The position numbers and the translations under genes were made by a program. From Azospirillum endophyticum (GTDB lineage: Bacteria > Pseudomonadota > Alphaproteobacteria > Azospirillales > Azospirillaceae), in the NCBI RefSeq assembly GCF_016595245.1, contig NZ_JAENHM010000073.1:566365-630364 (forward strand): 64,000 bases of DNA, read 5' to 3'. Below, piece by piece: positions 20,201-27,128 of this stretch. The notes under the pieces are model-generated. The model was given only the letters and a program-made list of their open reading frames with translations, did no database searches and was not told the origin of the DNA. Numbering within the stretch: position 1 is the first letter of the stretch; the number at the start of each line of letters is the position of its first letter.

Positions 20201-21610
20201 ACCGCCAACGCCGCCTTGCCGCTGGTGATGGACCCCAACAGCTACGCCGTCGGCGTTCCGCCCAACGGGGCTCTGGAGGCGGCGGTCGACGGCACGATCG
20301 ACCTGTCGCTGGCGAACGACCTGCTCGCCGCATCCGGCGACCGGGCCCGCGGAGCGCTGCGGCTGGACGTGCGGGCCGGCGGGACGGTGGCCAAGCCGTC
20401 GCTCGGCGGGTCGGTGGTGCTGGCGAACGGACGCTACGAGAATCGGGCGTCCGGGGCCGTCATCACCAACATCGAGGCACGGCTGGCCGGCGACGGCGAC
20501 GTCTTCACCATCCAGAGCTTCCGCGGCCGGACCCGCAACGGCGGTGCCATCAGCGCCAGCGGCGTCATCCGTCCGGCCGCTCCCGCCGACCGTCAGCTCG
20601 ACATCGCGCTGCAGGCCGACAATGCCCGTTTGCTGGAGATCGATCTGGTGACGGCGGAGATCGGGGCCAACCTGACCCTGACGGGCGGCTTCGCCAACGC
20701 CCGGCTGGCCGGTCCGGTGGACATCCGCCGCGCCGAACTCCAGGTGCCCGACCGCATGCCCGCCAATGTCGTCGACCTGAAGGTGACGGAGGTCGGCAAG
20801 GGCCGCCGCGCCCGTGGGACGACGCAGGTGTCGACCGCCGGCGGCACCCGCCGCGTGCCGCAGCCGCAGGATGCGCCGCCCGCCGCGACGCCCTTCGTGC
20901 TGGCACTGGACATGACGGTGAATGCGCCGAACCAGATCTTCGTGCGCGGCCGCGGGCTGAACGCGGAACTCGGCGGCAACCTGCGCGTGCGCGGCACCGC
21001 CGCGGCGCCGGAAGTGACGGGCCGCTTCACCATCCTGAAGGGCAGCCTGAACCTGTTGGCGAAGAATTTCGAGTTCAAGCGCGGCATCTTCGACTTCGAC
21101 GGAACCCAGCCCATCGATCCACGGCTCGACCTGCTGGCGGAGGCGACGGCCAACGGCATCACCGCCGACGTCGTGGTCAGCGGCACGGCGCGCCAGCCGA
21201 AGATCGAACTGACCTCTCCGCAAGGACTGCCGCAGGATGAGGTTCTGGCCGGCGTCCTGTTCGGCAAGTCGGTGGGCGACCTCAGCGCGGCTGAGGCGGT
21301 TCAGCTGGCGCAGTCGGCGGCGGCTCTGGCGGGGGTCGGCGGCGGTGGCGGCGGCATCCTCGACAAGGTGCGCCAGGGCCTCGGCGTCGACCGGTTGGAC
21401 TTCACCCAGGGCGAGAACGGCAAGGGCGGAGCCGTTCAGGCCGGCCGTTATGTCAGCGACCGCGTCTATGTCGGCGTCGAGCAGGGCATCGGCGCCAATC
21501 AGAGCCGGGCGAAGGTCGAGATCGACATCACCAAGAACCTGAAAGGGACCGCGTCGGTCGGTGCCAACTCCGAGACCAAGTTCGGGGTGGTGTACGAAAA
21601 GGATTATTGA
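17282..21610 (+). CDS. tamB: translocation and assembly module protein TamB (AsmA/DUF490 family)
   Basis: The protein is 1442 aa from a GTG at 17282 with AGAGGG 6 nt upstream; a GTG at 17267 is possible. An N-terminal signal anchor (about residues 1-27) is followed by more than 1300 residues of repetitive beta structure with VEG/LDA-type repeats. The C-terminal DUF490/TamB domain (about the last 350 residues) ends GVVYEKDY, a typical terminal strand that meets TamA. It spans the periplasm from the inner membrane, assisting outer-membrane protein insertion and probably lipid transport. Length is normal for alphaproteobacterial TamB. It forms an operon with tamA. Confidence 0.93.
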   Translation: MRAVRFLLVGLTILAGLLAGPQPARAFSLFAGDSARDWLTGKIEGAVESPDMHLKLGAIEGSIPTDFTIATVTLADSQGVWLTIDRLHVVMSPSALFMRSAKIDSLEAASVVVTRAPVSTQPASPSDPNAPLLPSLPVDIDLKKLLVERLELAPALLGEQAVLRIAGALALEHSGGALNANLSVARIDDKPGKADLVAAFDPGKNTLNLSVDASEPAGGVMARALSMPGLPPVALTLKGDGTLDDWTGKLTAMAGEAAAPTGALNADATIKKVPEGHALTLAAGGNFAPLIAGLAGDAVTPLIGPSPVLNATVLRAQSGAISLRPLALTVAAANATVNGDVAADYKSLNLRWTLQAGPDSTLHPLVPLSWREGVVEGSAEGTLNALNLAVNATLRDLAADDTALSGLTGPETTLAARAQIDAGSGQIGLETLALTAAAARAEAKGSIDGWGRTVDLTLDASAADLAPLSGLAGRPLAGAVALSGPVKRGADGTLAADLTGSLDRLSTGTPADAVLGDKATLALGARMEPDGAMRLTDLTIDGRNGKLTGNAALAQNRVDARTLLTVAKLEPLGGALGTPLEGAATLEATVRGPLDAIEAQATLNARDLVVQGRRLGATEVKATAAGLPATPNGTVSARTTLDKTPLSVDGRYALRDQTLRLDGLTVANGPNRITGQAQVALDTLLATGRLDGKLPNLNGLSELAGMPLRGGASFTLALDGKGGKQAANLTAEAGDLRVEGDGGPLLTARRLTAKADVADALGTPSGKARVEMTDGNAAGNDLRSVVASVDGSPAKAGFQVNASGTGAQPIALDLAGALAREGEVMRIRLDRLQARYAGEELRTTAPATILLAERRYEVKELRLASGNARIAADLGLNGERLSGELTVDRLPLALAKLASPTLLLDGVANAKASLAGTLRSPRADATLRISGLKAQQTTQAGLPGIDATLDAQWRDRRLSLTSRIAMPKNAGTLTANAALPLVMDPNSYAVGVPPNGALEAAVDGTIDLSLANDLLAASGDRARGALRLDVRAGGTVAKPSLGGSVVLANGRYENRASGAVITNIEARLAGDGDVFTIQSFRGRTRNGGAISASGVIRPAAPADRQLDIALQADNARLLEIDLVTAEIGANLTLTGGFANARLAGPVDIRRAELQVPDRMPANVVDLKVTEVGKGRRARGTTQVSTAGGTRRVPQPQDAPPAATPFVLALDMTVNAPNQIFVRGRGLNAELGGNLRVRGTAAAPEVTGRFTILKGSLNLLAKNFEFKRGIFDFDGTQPIDPRLDLLAEATANGITADVVVSGTARQPKIELTSPQGLPQDEVLAGVLFGKSVGDLSAAEAVQLAQSAAALAGVGGGGGGILDKVRQGLGVDRLDFTQGENGKGGAVQAGRYVSDRVYVGVEQGIGANQSRAKVEIDITKNLKGTASVGANSETKFGVVYEKDY

Positions 21611-21677
21611 GGAACGACGCATGACGGGGGGCGGCCCTGCCGCCTTCCTGCCGCCGGTCCCTCTGCTTCCCGCCTCT

Positions 21678-22523
21678 CTATCTCCCTACGGCGATCCGCG
21701 CATGCGACGGCACCGGTACGATACCGTCGACCGCCTGCGCCGCGAACCGCCGGGCGATGTCCGCCTCAAGCCTTTCGCGTCGTCCGGCAGTCAAGTCCGC
21801 CAGGCGATGGCCGAAGCTCATGTCCAGGGCGGCGCGCCAGAATGGCTGGCCGGCCGGCGCCTTGCGCACCGGGGTCAAGTCGGTTTCCGATGTTTCGGCA
21901 AAGCCGGCGCGGCGCATCACCCCGGCAAGCAGGCCGGGCTCCGCGAAGCGGAACAGCGGGTCGAGACTGCCGTCCTCGCCCAGATGTTCGGCCACCGCGT
22001 CGCCGATCTCCGCGAACAGACCGTTGCCGGCACGCGGTCCCCACACCATGAAGGCGGCCCTGCCGCCGGGGCGCAGGACGCGCCGCACCTCACGCAGCGC
22101 GGCCTCGACCGCCGGTACGAACATGATGCCGAAGCGGCAGGTCACGCCGTCGAACGCAGCGTCGGCGAAGGGCAGGGCGGTCATGTCGGCGGCGGTGAAG
22201 GCGGGCGCCGGCCCCTCCACGCCACGGGCACGGCGGACGGCACCGGCCATCATGCCGGGGACGAGGTCGCTGCCGACCACCAGCCCGCCGGGGCCGACCC
22301 GGCGGGCGGCGCTCAGCGCCGGCTCGCCCGCGCCCGACGCAAGGTCGAGCAGCCGGTGGCCTTCCGCCAGTCCGGCGGCGTCGAGAAGGGGGCGGTTCAG
22401 CTTGTCGGCCAGATCGGCCATCGGATCGGCCCAGCGGTCCCAGGCGTCGGCGCTGGCGGCCCAGCGCTCGCGTTCACGGGCGGCGTCCGGATGCGCGATG
22501 TCGTGATCCGTGTTCCCGGTCAA
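21678..22523 (-). CDS. class I SAM-dependent methyltransferase
   Basis: The protein is 281 aa with a Rossmann methyltransferase domain. Motif I is LLDLASGAGEPALSAA (about residues 58-73), the acidic end of strand 2 is VVGSDLVPGMM, and motif II-like FDGVTCRFGIMFV follows. The pattern resembles UbiE/COQ5-like and ArsM-like enzymes, but no substrate-specific motif is recognisable. Its ATG overlaps the stop of the upstream small coiled-coil gene (ATGA at 22520-22523), so the two are translationally coupled. Confidence 0.85.
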   Translation of the reverse strand: MTGNTDHDIAHPDAARERERWAASADAWDRWADPMADLADKLNRPLLDAAGLAEGHRLLDLASGAGEPALSAARRVGPGGLVVGSDLVPGMMAGAVRRARGVEGPAPAFTAADMTALPFADAAFDGVTCRFGIMFVPAVEAALREVRRVLRPGGRAAFMVWGPRAGNGLFAEIGDAVAEHLGEDGSLDPLFRFAEPGLLAGVMRRAGFAETSETDLTPVRKAPAGQPFWRAALDMSFGHRLADLTAGRRERLEADIARRFAAQAVDGIVPVPSHARIAVGR

Positions 22524-22831
22524 TGGAGAAGCCTTATCGTGCCGGCCATGCGCTTGACCGTGTCGGCATCGGTCAGCCTTTCGCCCAGCGCCGACAGGTC
22601 GTCGGTCAGCTTGCGGTTGGCTTCGGTCAATTGCTGGATGCGGGTCTGCGCCGCCTGCTGCTGCTGGGAAATGGTCGCCACCGTCTCCGTCAGCTTGCGG
22701 ATCTGCTGGGACTGGCGGGCCGCCGCCTCGTTCAGGCCGCGTCGGATCGACCCGACGGCCACCAGCACGACGAGGCTGATGGTCACGCCGGCCGCGATGG
22801 CGACGATGCTGATCCCGGTGAACCAGTCCAT
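22520..22831 (-). CDS. small membrane-anchored coiled-coil protein of unknown function
   Basis: The protein is 103 aa from the ATG at 22829-22831 (MDWFTGISIVAIAAG); an ATG 21 bp upstream would add seven residues. One transmembrane helix (about residues 3-25) precedes a Gln-rich coiled coil (IRKLTETVATISQQQQAAQ and RIQQLTEANRKLTDDL). No enzymatic motif is seen. A perfect 8-bp inverted repeat (GGGCGGAA/TTCCGCCC, 22832-22850) lies right against the inner ATG and could mask its ribosome site. The coupled downstream gene is a methyltransferase. I do not recognise a family. Confidence 0.65.
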   Translation of the reverse strand: MDWFTGISIVAIAAGVTISLVVLVAVGSIRRGLNEAAARQSQQIRKLTETVATISQQQQAAQTRIQQLTEANRKLTDDLSALGERLTDADTVKRMAGTIRLLH

Positions 22832-22895
22832 GGGCGGAAAGCTTCCGCCCATTTCACCAAGCGGTCAAGCAGCCTTGCAATCCGGGAATGCAACC

Positions 22896-22923
22896 GACCC
22901 GACGCCAGGGTCGGCGTCGGGTC
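22896..22923 (-). terminator. GC-rich hairpin after the 111-aa gene
   Basis: The 11-bp perfect arms GACCCGACGCC/GGCGTCGGGTC enclose a 6-nt loop, 45 bp past the stop of the gene at 22968-23303. There is no T-tract, so it may attenuate or protect the transcript rather than end it. Confidence 0.4.
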
Positions 22924-22967
22924 CGCATCGTCGCAACGGTGTCAGGGACAGGGGAAAGGTCCGGCGG

Positions 22968-23303
22968 TCAGCCCACCGAGCCGCTCACCGGACGCTCCGC
23001 CTTCATGCGCAGGTCCTTCAGGTGGTCGCCGAAGGCGCGCAGGACCGGCATGATGCGCTGGGTCTGGTCGGAGGTGACGTGGGCATCCGTCTTCAGCACG
23101 ATGGTCGGCGCCTCTGCCATCAGGCGCTTGGCGCGCATCGGGCCGACCTTGTCGTCGAGGAACATGGCCATGCCCATCAGAATGCCCAGCGTGACGTCGT
23201 CCGGAGCCTTGGGCAGGGCCAGGACTTCATGAAGCTCGTTCAGCAGCGTGTAGGCGACGATGGAGGTGCGTTCGATGGTGTCGACGTCGGCGGCCATGGG
23301 CAT
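22968..23303 (-). CDS. hypothetical cytosolic protein
   Basis: The protein is 111 aa from the ATG at 23301-23303, with GAGGA about 8 nt upstream; an ATG two codons later is possible. It starts MPMAADVDTIERTSIVAY and is helical, with no signal peptide or membrane segment. I do not recognise a family. A CtrA-like direct repeat (TAACCAA twice, 12-bp period, 23434-23452) lies about 130 bp upstream. The next gene in the same direction starts about 115 bp downstream after a hairpin. Confidence 0.6.
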   Translation of the reverse strand: MPMAADVDTIERTSIVAYTLLNELHEVLALPKAPDDVTLGILMGMAMFLDDKVGPMRAKRLMAEAPTIVLKTDAHVTSDQTQRIMPVLRAFGDHLKDLRMKAERPVSGSVG

Positions 23304-23504
23304 CGGGCAGGTCCTCGGGAAACGTTCGGATGAAACGTTGCAGGTGAGACGCTGGCGGGTGACGCGGGAAGGCGTCCTAAAGGTCGCCAGCACTTGCGAA
23401 ATCCGTCGTTCCCCAAGGGTAATCGTCACTTTATAACCAAAGTGTTAACCAAGCGCCCGTCGAGTCGCCCGAGTCGCATTTTTCCGAGTCGCAATCTCCC
23501 GTTC

Positions 23505-24527
23505 TCAGCGTTTTCCGCTGCTGCGCGTCCTGGTCGAAAGCGACAGCTCGGCAACCTCCTCTCGCGCGGTGCTGACGAGCCCGGCCGATTGGACGATGCC
23601 GCGGTTGAAGGGATGATAGGTCTGCGCGTAGACGCTGCGGATCTTGGTCACGTAGTCCTGGGTTTCGCGGTAGGGCGGGATGCCCTTGTATTGAAGAACC
23701 GCTCCTTCGCCGGCGTTGTAGCCGGCCAGGGCATAGGCGATGTTGCCGTCGAAATAGGCCAGCAGCCAGCGCAGGTACTTCATGCCGCCGCGCAGGTTCT
23801 GTTCGGCGTTGAAGGGATCGGTGACACCGAAGCGTTCGGCCGTCTCCGGGATCAGCTGCATCAGTCCCTGGGCGTTCTTGTTCGAGACGACGTCGACGCG
23901 ATAGCCGGACTCCACTGCGATCACCGCCAGCACCAACTCGGGATCGAGGCCGTAGGTGGGCGCCATCTTCTGCACCATGGCGCGGATCTCGGCGGGCGGC
24001 TTGCGGATGATGCCCCAGCGCAGGTTGGGCGGTTCGCAGCGGTCGGGCATCTTCACCTTGGTCTCGCCGCCGCCGACCAGCCGTTCCGCCTGCTCGTTGC
24101 CGAGTGACGCGGCCTTGCGCAGCCAAGCACGGCCAAGGTCGGCATCCTTGGACACACCGCCCAACCCGGCCATATGCATGCGCCCGGCCATCAATGCCGC
24201 GTCGGCGTAGTCCTGGCGCGCCGCACGGCAGTAGAGCGATAAGGCCAACCGGGGATCGGCTTTCACCCCGTCGGCCCGCTCGTAATGCTGCGCCAGTTCA
24301 TACTGGGCACGGGCACTGCCCTTGTTGGCCAGAGTTTCCAGAATGGCGACCGTCTTTTCAGCGATGCCGGCATTCGCAGGCGCCGTCGCCAGCAGGCCGG
24401 GCAGGAGCAGCGCCGCGGTCAGTGCGGCCATTCGCGCAAAGCGGGTTCCCTGTCCACCTTTGCGCCGGAAAATTGCCGGAGCGCGCGGCGCGGACGGTGT
24501 ACCGCAAAGGTTTGTGTGGCCTTGCAC
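23505..24527 (-). CDS. lytic transglycosylase with N-terminal Sel1-like repeats
   Basis: The protein is 340 aa from a GTG at 24525-24527 with AGGGGGG just upstream; an ATG at 24429-24431 or an upstream ATG at 24770 are alternatives. A signal peptide (AALTAALLLPGLLATAPANA) precedes two Sel1/TPR-like repeats (AQYELAQHYERADGVKADPR and following). The catalytic SLT domain has glutamate in AVIAVESGYRVDVVS, then NAQGLMQLIPETAERFGV and YALAGYNAGEGAV, typical of family 1 SLT domains. It cleaves peptidoglycan in the periplasm between MurNAc and GlcNAc with 1,6-anhydro product. Confidence 0.88.
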   Translation of the reverse strand: MQGHTNLCGTPSAPRAPAIFRRKGGQGTRFARMAALTAALLLPGLLATAPANAGIAEKTVAILETLANKGSARAQYELAQHYERADGVKADPRLALSLYCRAARQDYADAALMAGRMHMAGLGGVSKDADLGRAWLRKAASLGNEQAERLVGGGETKVKMPDRCEPPNLRWGIIRKPPAEIRAMVQKMAPTYGLDPELVLAVIAVESGYRVDVVSNKNAQGLMQLIPETAERFGVTDPFNAEQNLRGGMKYLRWLLAYFDGNIAYALAGYNAGEGAVLQYKGIPPYRETQDYVTKIRSVYAQTYHPFNRGIVQSAGLVSTAREEVAELSLSTRTRSSGKR

Positions 24528-24720
24528 GGGACCCCCCTGTATGATTTTCTTCGAGATTTCGGAGATCGACAAAAGGTCGGAGACAGAACCCTCAAGGAGG
24601 GCGTCACCATATCCCTCCGGTCTGCTCTCCAGCGTGGCGGCATAAGCCGAAATGGAAGGGCGCCTGACGGGTAATACGTCGTCGTAAGTACTTGATGTGG
24701 CGCCGCCAGTAAAAAATATA

Positions 24721-24757
24721 TAGACCGATCGACAAATGCCGGTCGGTCTTTTTCTTT
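24721..24757. terminator. bidirectional intrinsic terminator
   Basis: AGACCGATCG and CGGTCGGTCT form a 10-bp stem (one G.T pair) with an 8-nt loop. TTTTTCTTTT follows on the plus strand and TATATATTTTTT follows on the minus strand. What it terminates is unclear: no accepted gene ends here. Confidence 0.7.
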
Positions 24758-24971
24758 TCACGTTGGTCATGCGTCCTCCAATCGAGATGGAGAGATAGCG
24801 AAAGACCAAATTTTACGCCAATGCCCGAACGGTGATCATGCTGGAATACACGGGGTACTCTGGGGGTTAACCGCACCCATTGTATGAGCCATTAGCCTTT
24901 TTCCCAGCTGGCAGCTCCTTTGTACGCTCATTACGTACGGATCGGGCCAGACAATCGGCCGCAAATTCGAC

Positions 24972-25008
24972 GGCCCCGGACGCAGGGATATTTCCGACGT
25001 CCGGGGCC
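24972..25008. terminator. GC-rich hairpin upstream of the ECF sigma gene
   Basis: GGCCCCGGACG pairs perfectly with CGTCCGGGGCC around a 15-nt loop, with no T-tract. It lies about 90 bp before the sigma gene and could be part of its leader. Confidence 0.4.
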
Positions 25009-25100
25009 TTCGCGCCGGAGGCCCCGGCCTCGCCGGCCGCAACCAAGATGCGGATGGCGAGACTGCGGCGAACGGCATTGAAGGAGGCATCGTTTCACCG

Positions 25101-25889
25101 ATGGCGAACCACGTCGCGACCACCGTGAGCCACCGAATGCACCACCCGGCCTTGGCCGAGCCGGTGACGTTCGGCGCCGAGGCCGTTGGCCGGACCCGCT
25201 CGGGCGGCCTGCCGACGTATACTGACCAGGAAACCGCCGACGCCGGGATGGAGACCCATTTGACTGTCCATGCGGAGGCCAAGCGGGCCGAAGCCAGCAC
25301 CGAGACCGATGACGCCGATGCCAGCACCGAGACCGTGCTGGCCGATGCCGAAGACGAGTTCCGGCCCGATCCCAACGCTCCGCCCGATCCCGCGGTGATC
25401 CGCCAGATCGAGGAGGAAATCCCACGCCTGCGCCGTTTCGCCCGCGCCATGGTGCGCGATGCCACGCTGGCCGACGATCTGGTGCAGGAGTGTCTGGAGC
25501 GCGCGCTGTCCCGCCTGCATCTGTGGAGGCCCGGTACCAACCTCCGCGCCTGGCTGTTCACCATCCTGCGCAACCTGCACATCAACGGCGTGCGGCGGCG
25601 CCAGCCGGTGGTCGACATCGATGCGGAGGCTCAAGCCGCCATCGGCGCCGCTCCTGGTTCCCAGTTCGTCCGGATGGAGCTGCGCGACCTGCGCCGCGCG
25701 CTGGCCCTGTTGCCGAACGAGCAGCGCGAGGTCGTTCTGCTGATCGGCTTGGAGGGCATCTCCTACAACGAAGCGGCCGACATCCTGGGCATCTCCATCG
25801 GAACGGTGAAGTCACGCCTGTCACGTGGCCGCCGCGCCTTGAGGCTGCTGATGGAAGGTCAGGATCCGTCGGACGACGCCGACGCCTGA
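25101..25889 (+). CDS. ECF-type RNA polymerase sigma factor
   Basis: The protein is 262 aa from the ATG at 25101. Region 2 (about residues 100-170: RRFARAMVRDATLADDLVQE, then RPGTNLRAWLFTILRN) and region 4 (about 195-250: LPNEQREVVLLIGLEGISYN, then GTVKSRLSRGRR) are typical of ECF sigma factors. The first 95 residues are an extension with a short tandem repeat (ASTETDDAD/ASTETVLAD), so the true start may be later, for example the ATG at 25248. GAAGGAGG lies 13 nt before the first ATG, rather far. No anti-sigma, NepR or PhyR gene is adjacent, so I do not call it EcfG, although EcfG-type promoters occur in this window. Confidence 0.85.
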   Translation: MANHVATTVSHRMHHPALAEPVTFGAEAVGRTRSGGLPTYTDQETADAGMETHLTVHAEAKRAEASTETDDADASTETVLADAEDEFRPDPNAPPDPAVIRQIEEEIPRLRRFARAMVRDATLADDLVQECLERALSRLHLWRPGTNLRAWLFTILRNLHINGVRRRQPVVDIDAEAQAAIGAAPGSQFVRMELRDLRRALALLPNEQREVVLLIGLEGISYNEAADILGISIGTVKSRLSRGRRALRLLMEGQDPSDDADA

Positions 25890-25917
25890 ACGTTCGTCCT
25901 GGGAAACATAAAAATTT

Positions 25918-25950
25918 GCGGGGTGCCCGGTCGCCGGGCGCCCCGCTTTC
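25918..25950 (+). terminator. intrinsic terminator of the ECF sigma gene
   Basis: GCGGGGTGCCCGG and CCGGGCGCCCCGC form a 13-bp stem (one T.G pair) with a 3-nt loop, followed by TTTC, 28 bp after the sigma gene stop. Confidence 0.7.
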
Positions 25951-25985
25951 GTTCCGGCACGCCGCGATCGGAGGACGGCTTCGGG

Positions 25986-26020
25986 CAAAAAGAATGGCGG
26001 CGCCCGGGTGGGACGCCGCC
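25986..26020 (-). terminator. intrinsic terminator downstream of the DUF1328 gene
   Basis: Read leftward, GGCGGCG/CGCCGCC form a 7-bp stem followed by ATTCTTTTTG. It lies about 185 nt after the DUF1328 stop, giving that small gene an unusually long 3' region. The 3' region contains CCCTCCCTCG, complementary to the gene's own ribosome site, and no accepted gene of its own. Confidence 0.6.
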
Positions 26021-26203
26021 GGAGGCGGGGACGGTCGAAGCGCGTACCGAGCCCGCCGGCCCGGACGGCGCCTCTGGAGGAGAGAGTGCCGCAGCGTCAG
26101 GAGACGCCTCGATCAACCGGTCGATCCGCCCATGGTTCCTCCCCGTGAAAGAACATCCTGAACGAGGGAGGGCCTGGACGGAACGTCCGGCCGGGTTGCC
26201 GTG

Positions 26204-26368
26204 CTACCGTCGCCGGACCAGCCCCATGATCAGGCTGATGGCGAACAGGACCAGGAACAGGAAGAACAGGATCTGCGCGATGCCGGAGCTGGCCGACGCG
26301 ATCCCACCGAATCCGAGCGCGCCGGCGATCAGCGCGATGACGAAGAAAACGAGAGCCCAATAGAGCAT
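26204..26368 (-). CDS. DUF1328 small membrane protein (YtjA-like)
   Basis: The protein is 54 aa, [20 protein letters not shown] onward, ending [10 protein letters not shown]. It has two transmembrane helices joined by a short GGIASASSG turn, which matches the DUF1328 family in length and start. The second of two adjacent ATGs is chosen because it gives the family N-terminus; the ribosome site is GGGAGGG. Function is unknown; members are often stress-associated inner-membrane proteins. A perfect EcfG-type promoter (26542-26566) points at it. The Shine-Dalgarno is complementary over 10 bp to its own 3' region and over 9 bp to a predicted small RNA at 57226-57289. Confidence 0.88.
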   Translation of the reverse strand: MLYWALVFFVIALIAGALGFGGIASASSGIAQILFFLFLVLFAISLIMGLVRRR

Positions 26369-26371
26369 CAT

Positions 26372-26709
26372 ACCCTCCCTCGCTGAGCCGAATGGTCGTC
26401 AAGGACTGCCGGCGTCGCGCATGAGACAAGTCGTGGCCGCACCCGCCGTTCCATCGTCTCCGCACCCGGAACCCTGCCTGATCGGCAAGTCGCCCCAAGG
26501 TGACGGTAAGCACAGCCGGTACGGCGGCATTCGAAGACCAGAACGCTGCCGTCGGCGTGATGTTCCCGGTTCCCGATGGGCCGGAGTATCGGGCGGCCAG
26601 TCTACTGGTGCCGACTGGCATTTATGCAACAACCACGCGGCCAAGGTGTTTCCCTGATCTCGAGGCCCCGCATTCCACGGGGAGAGCGCCGACAGCAGGA
26701 GAGGACCCA
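26372..26709. other. intergenic region between divergent small genes
   Basis: This 338-bp stretch between the DUF1328 gene and the 138-aa periplasmic protein gene holds the general-stress promoter at 26542-26566 (minus strand) and a leader of about 165 nt. I see no other gene. An open frame from 26500 joins the downstream gene in frame but lacks a ribosome site. Confidence 0.5.
26542..26566 (-). promoter_or_regulatory. EcfG-type (general stress response) promoter for DUF1328
   Basis: Read leftward, GGAAC (26566-26562), a 16-bp spacer and CGTT (26545-26542) match the general-stress consensus exactly. Predicted start is near 26535, about 165 nt before the DUF1328 ATG. Confidence 0.6.
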
Positions 26710-27126
26710 ATGAAGACCCGATTGATCCTGGCGGCCGTGGCCGCTTCGTTCGCGGCGGCACCGGCCGCGATGGCGCAGCAGAGCTATTCCCAAAGCTACG
26801 CCGGTTCCCAAAGCCATTCGGGCGCCTATTCCGGCAGCACGGGTGGCGACATGTCCGGATCGACGGCCATGGGGTCGGCCGGTTCCGCGGGCCGGACGGC
26901 TTCGGTCACCGCCGCACGCCGTGGCTCGGGACAAAAGCCGATCGAGTTGCAGCAGACGACGTTGCTGAACCAGCTCAGCGCGGCCGGCTATGTATCGGTG
27001 CGCGACTTCCGCAAGGACGGGCAGCGGTACGTCGCCAGCGCGTTGACCCGCCAGGGCGAATGGACGACCGTGGTCCTCGACCCGCGCAATCCCACCACGA
27101 ACCCGACCGCCGCTCCGGTCCGTTGA
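26710..27126 (+). CDS. small periplasmic protein of unknown function
   Basis: The protein is 138 aa from the ATG at 26710, preceded by CAGGAGAGGA. A clean signal peptide ends PAAMAQQ. The middle (about residues 24-75) is low-complexity Ser/Gly/Tyr. The C-terminal 60 residues (LLNQLSAAGYVSVRDFRKDG and following) look like one compact alpha/beta unit, reminiscent of PepSY-like domains. I cannot assign a function. It converges on the YjbH gene, with 2 bp between the stop codons. Confidence 0.65.
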   Translation: MKTRLILAAVAASFAAAPAAMAQQSYSQSYAGSQSHSGAYSGSTGGDMSGSTAMGSAGSAGRTASVTAARRGSGQKPIELQQTTLLNQLSAAGYVSVRDFRKDGQRYVASALTRQGEWTTVVLDPRNPTTNPTAAPVR

Positions 27127-27128
27127 GT

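Larger units (their letters stand above)
24528..25100. other. AT-richer intergenic region with terminators and an ambiguous upstream reading frame
   Basis: This 570-bp stretch separates the transglycosylase and ECF sigma genes. On the minus strand an ATG at 24768-24770 with an excellent ribosome site (GGAGGA) opens a frame that continues into the transglycosylase. Its codons are AT-rich and run through a terminator hairpin, so I do not accept it as the start. A bidirectional terminator lies at 24721-24757, and a second GC hairpin (11-bp perfect stem) at 24972-25008. A short plus-strand RNA ending at 24757 is possible but unproven. Confidence 0.45.

Noticed and set aside
24732-24770. ATG at 24770 as the true start of the transglycosylase
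   Set aside because: It has a good ribosome site, but the added 81 codons are AT-rich, cross a terminator hairpin and place the signal peptide about 115 residues inside the protein. Kept only as a finding.
26113-26133. Six-codon open frame with a strong ribosome site (GGGGAGGAACC) after the DUF1328 gene
   Set aside because: Too short to call a gene from sequence alone.
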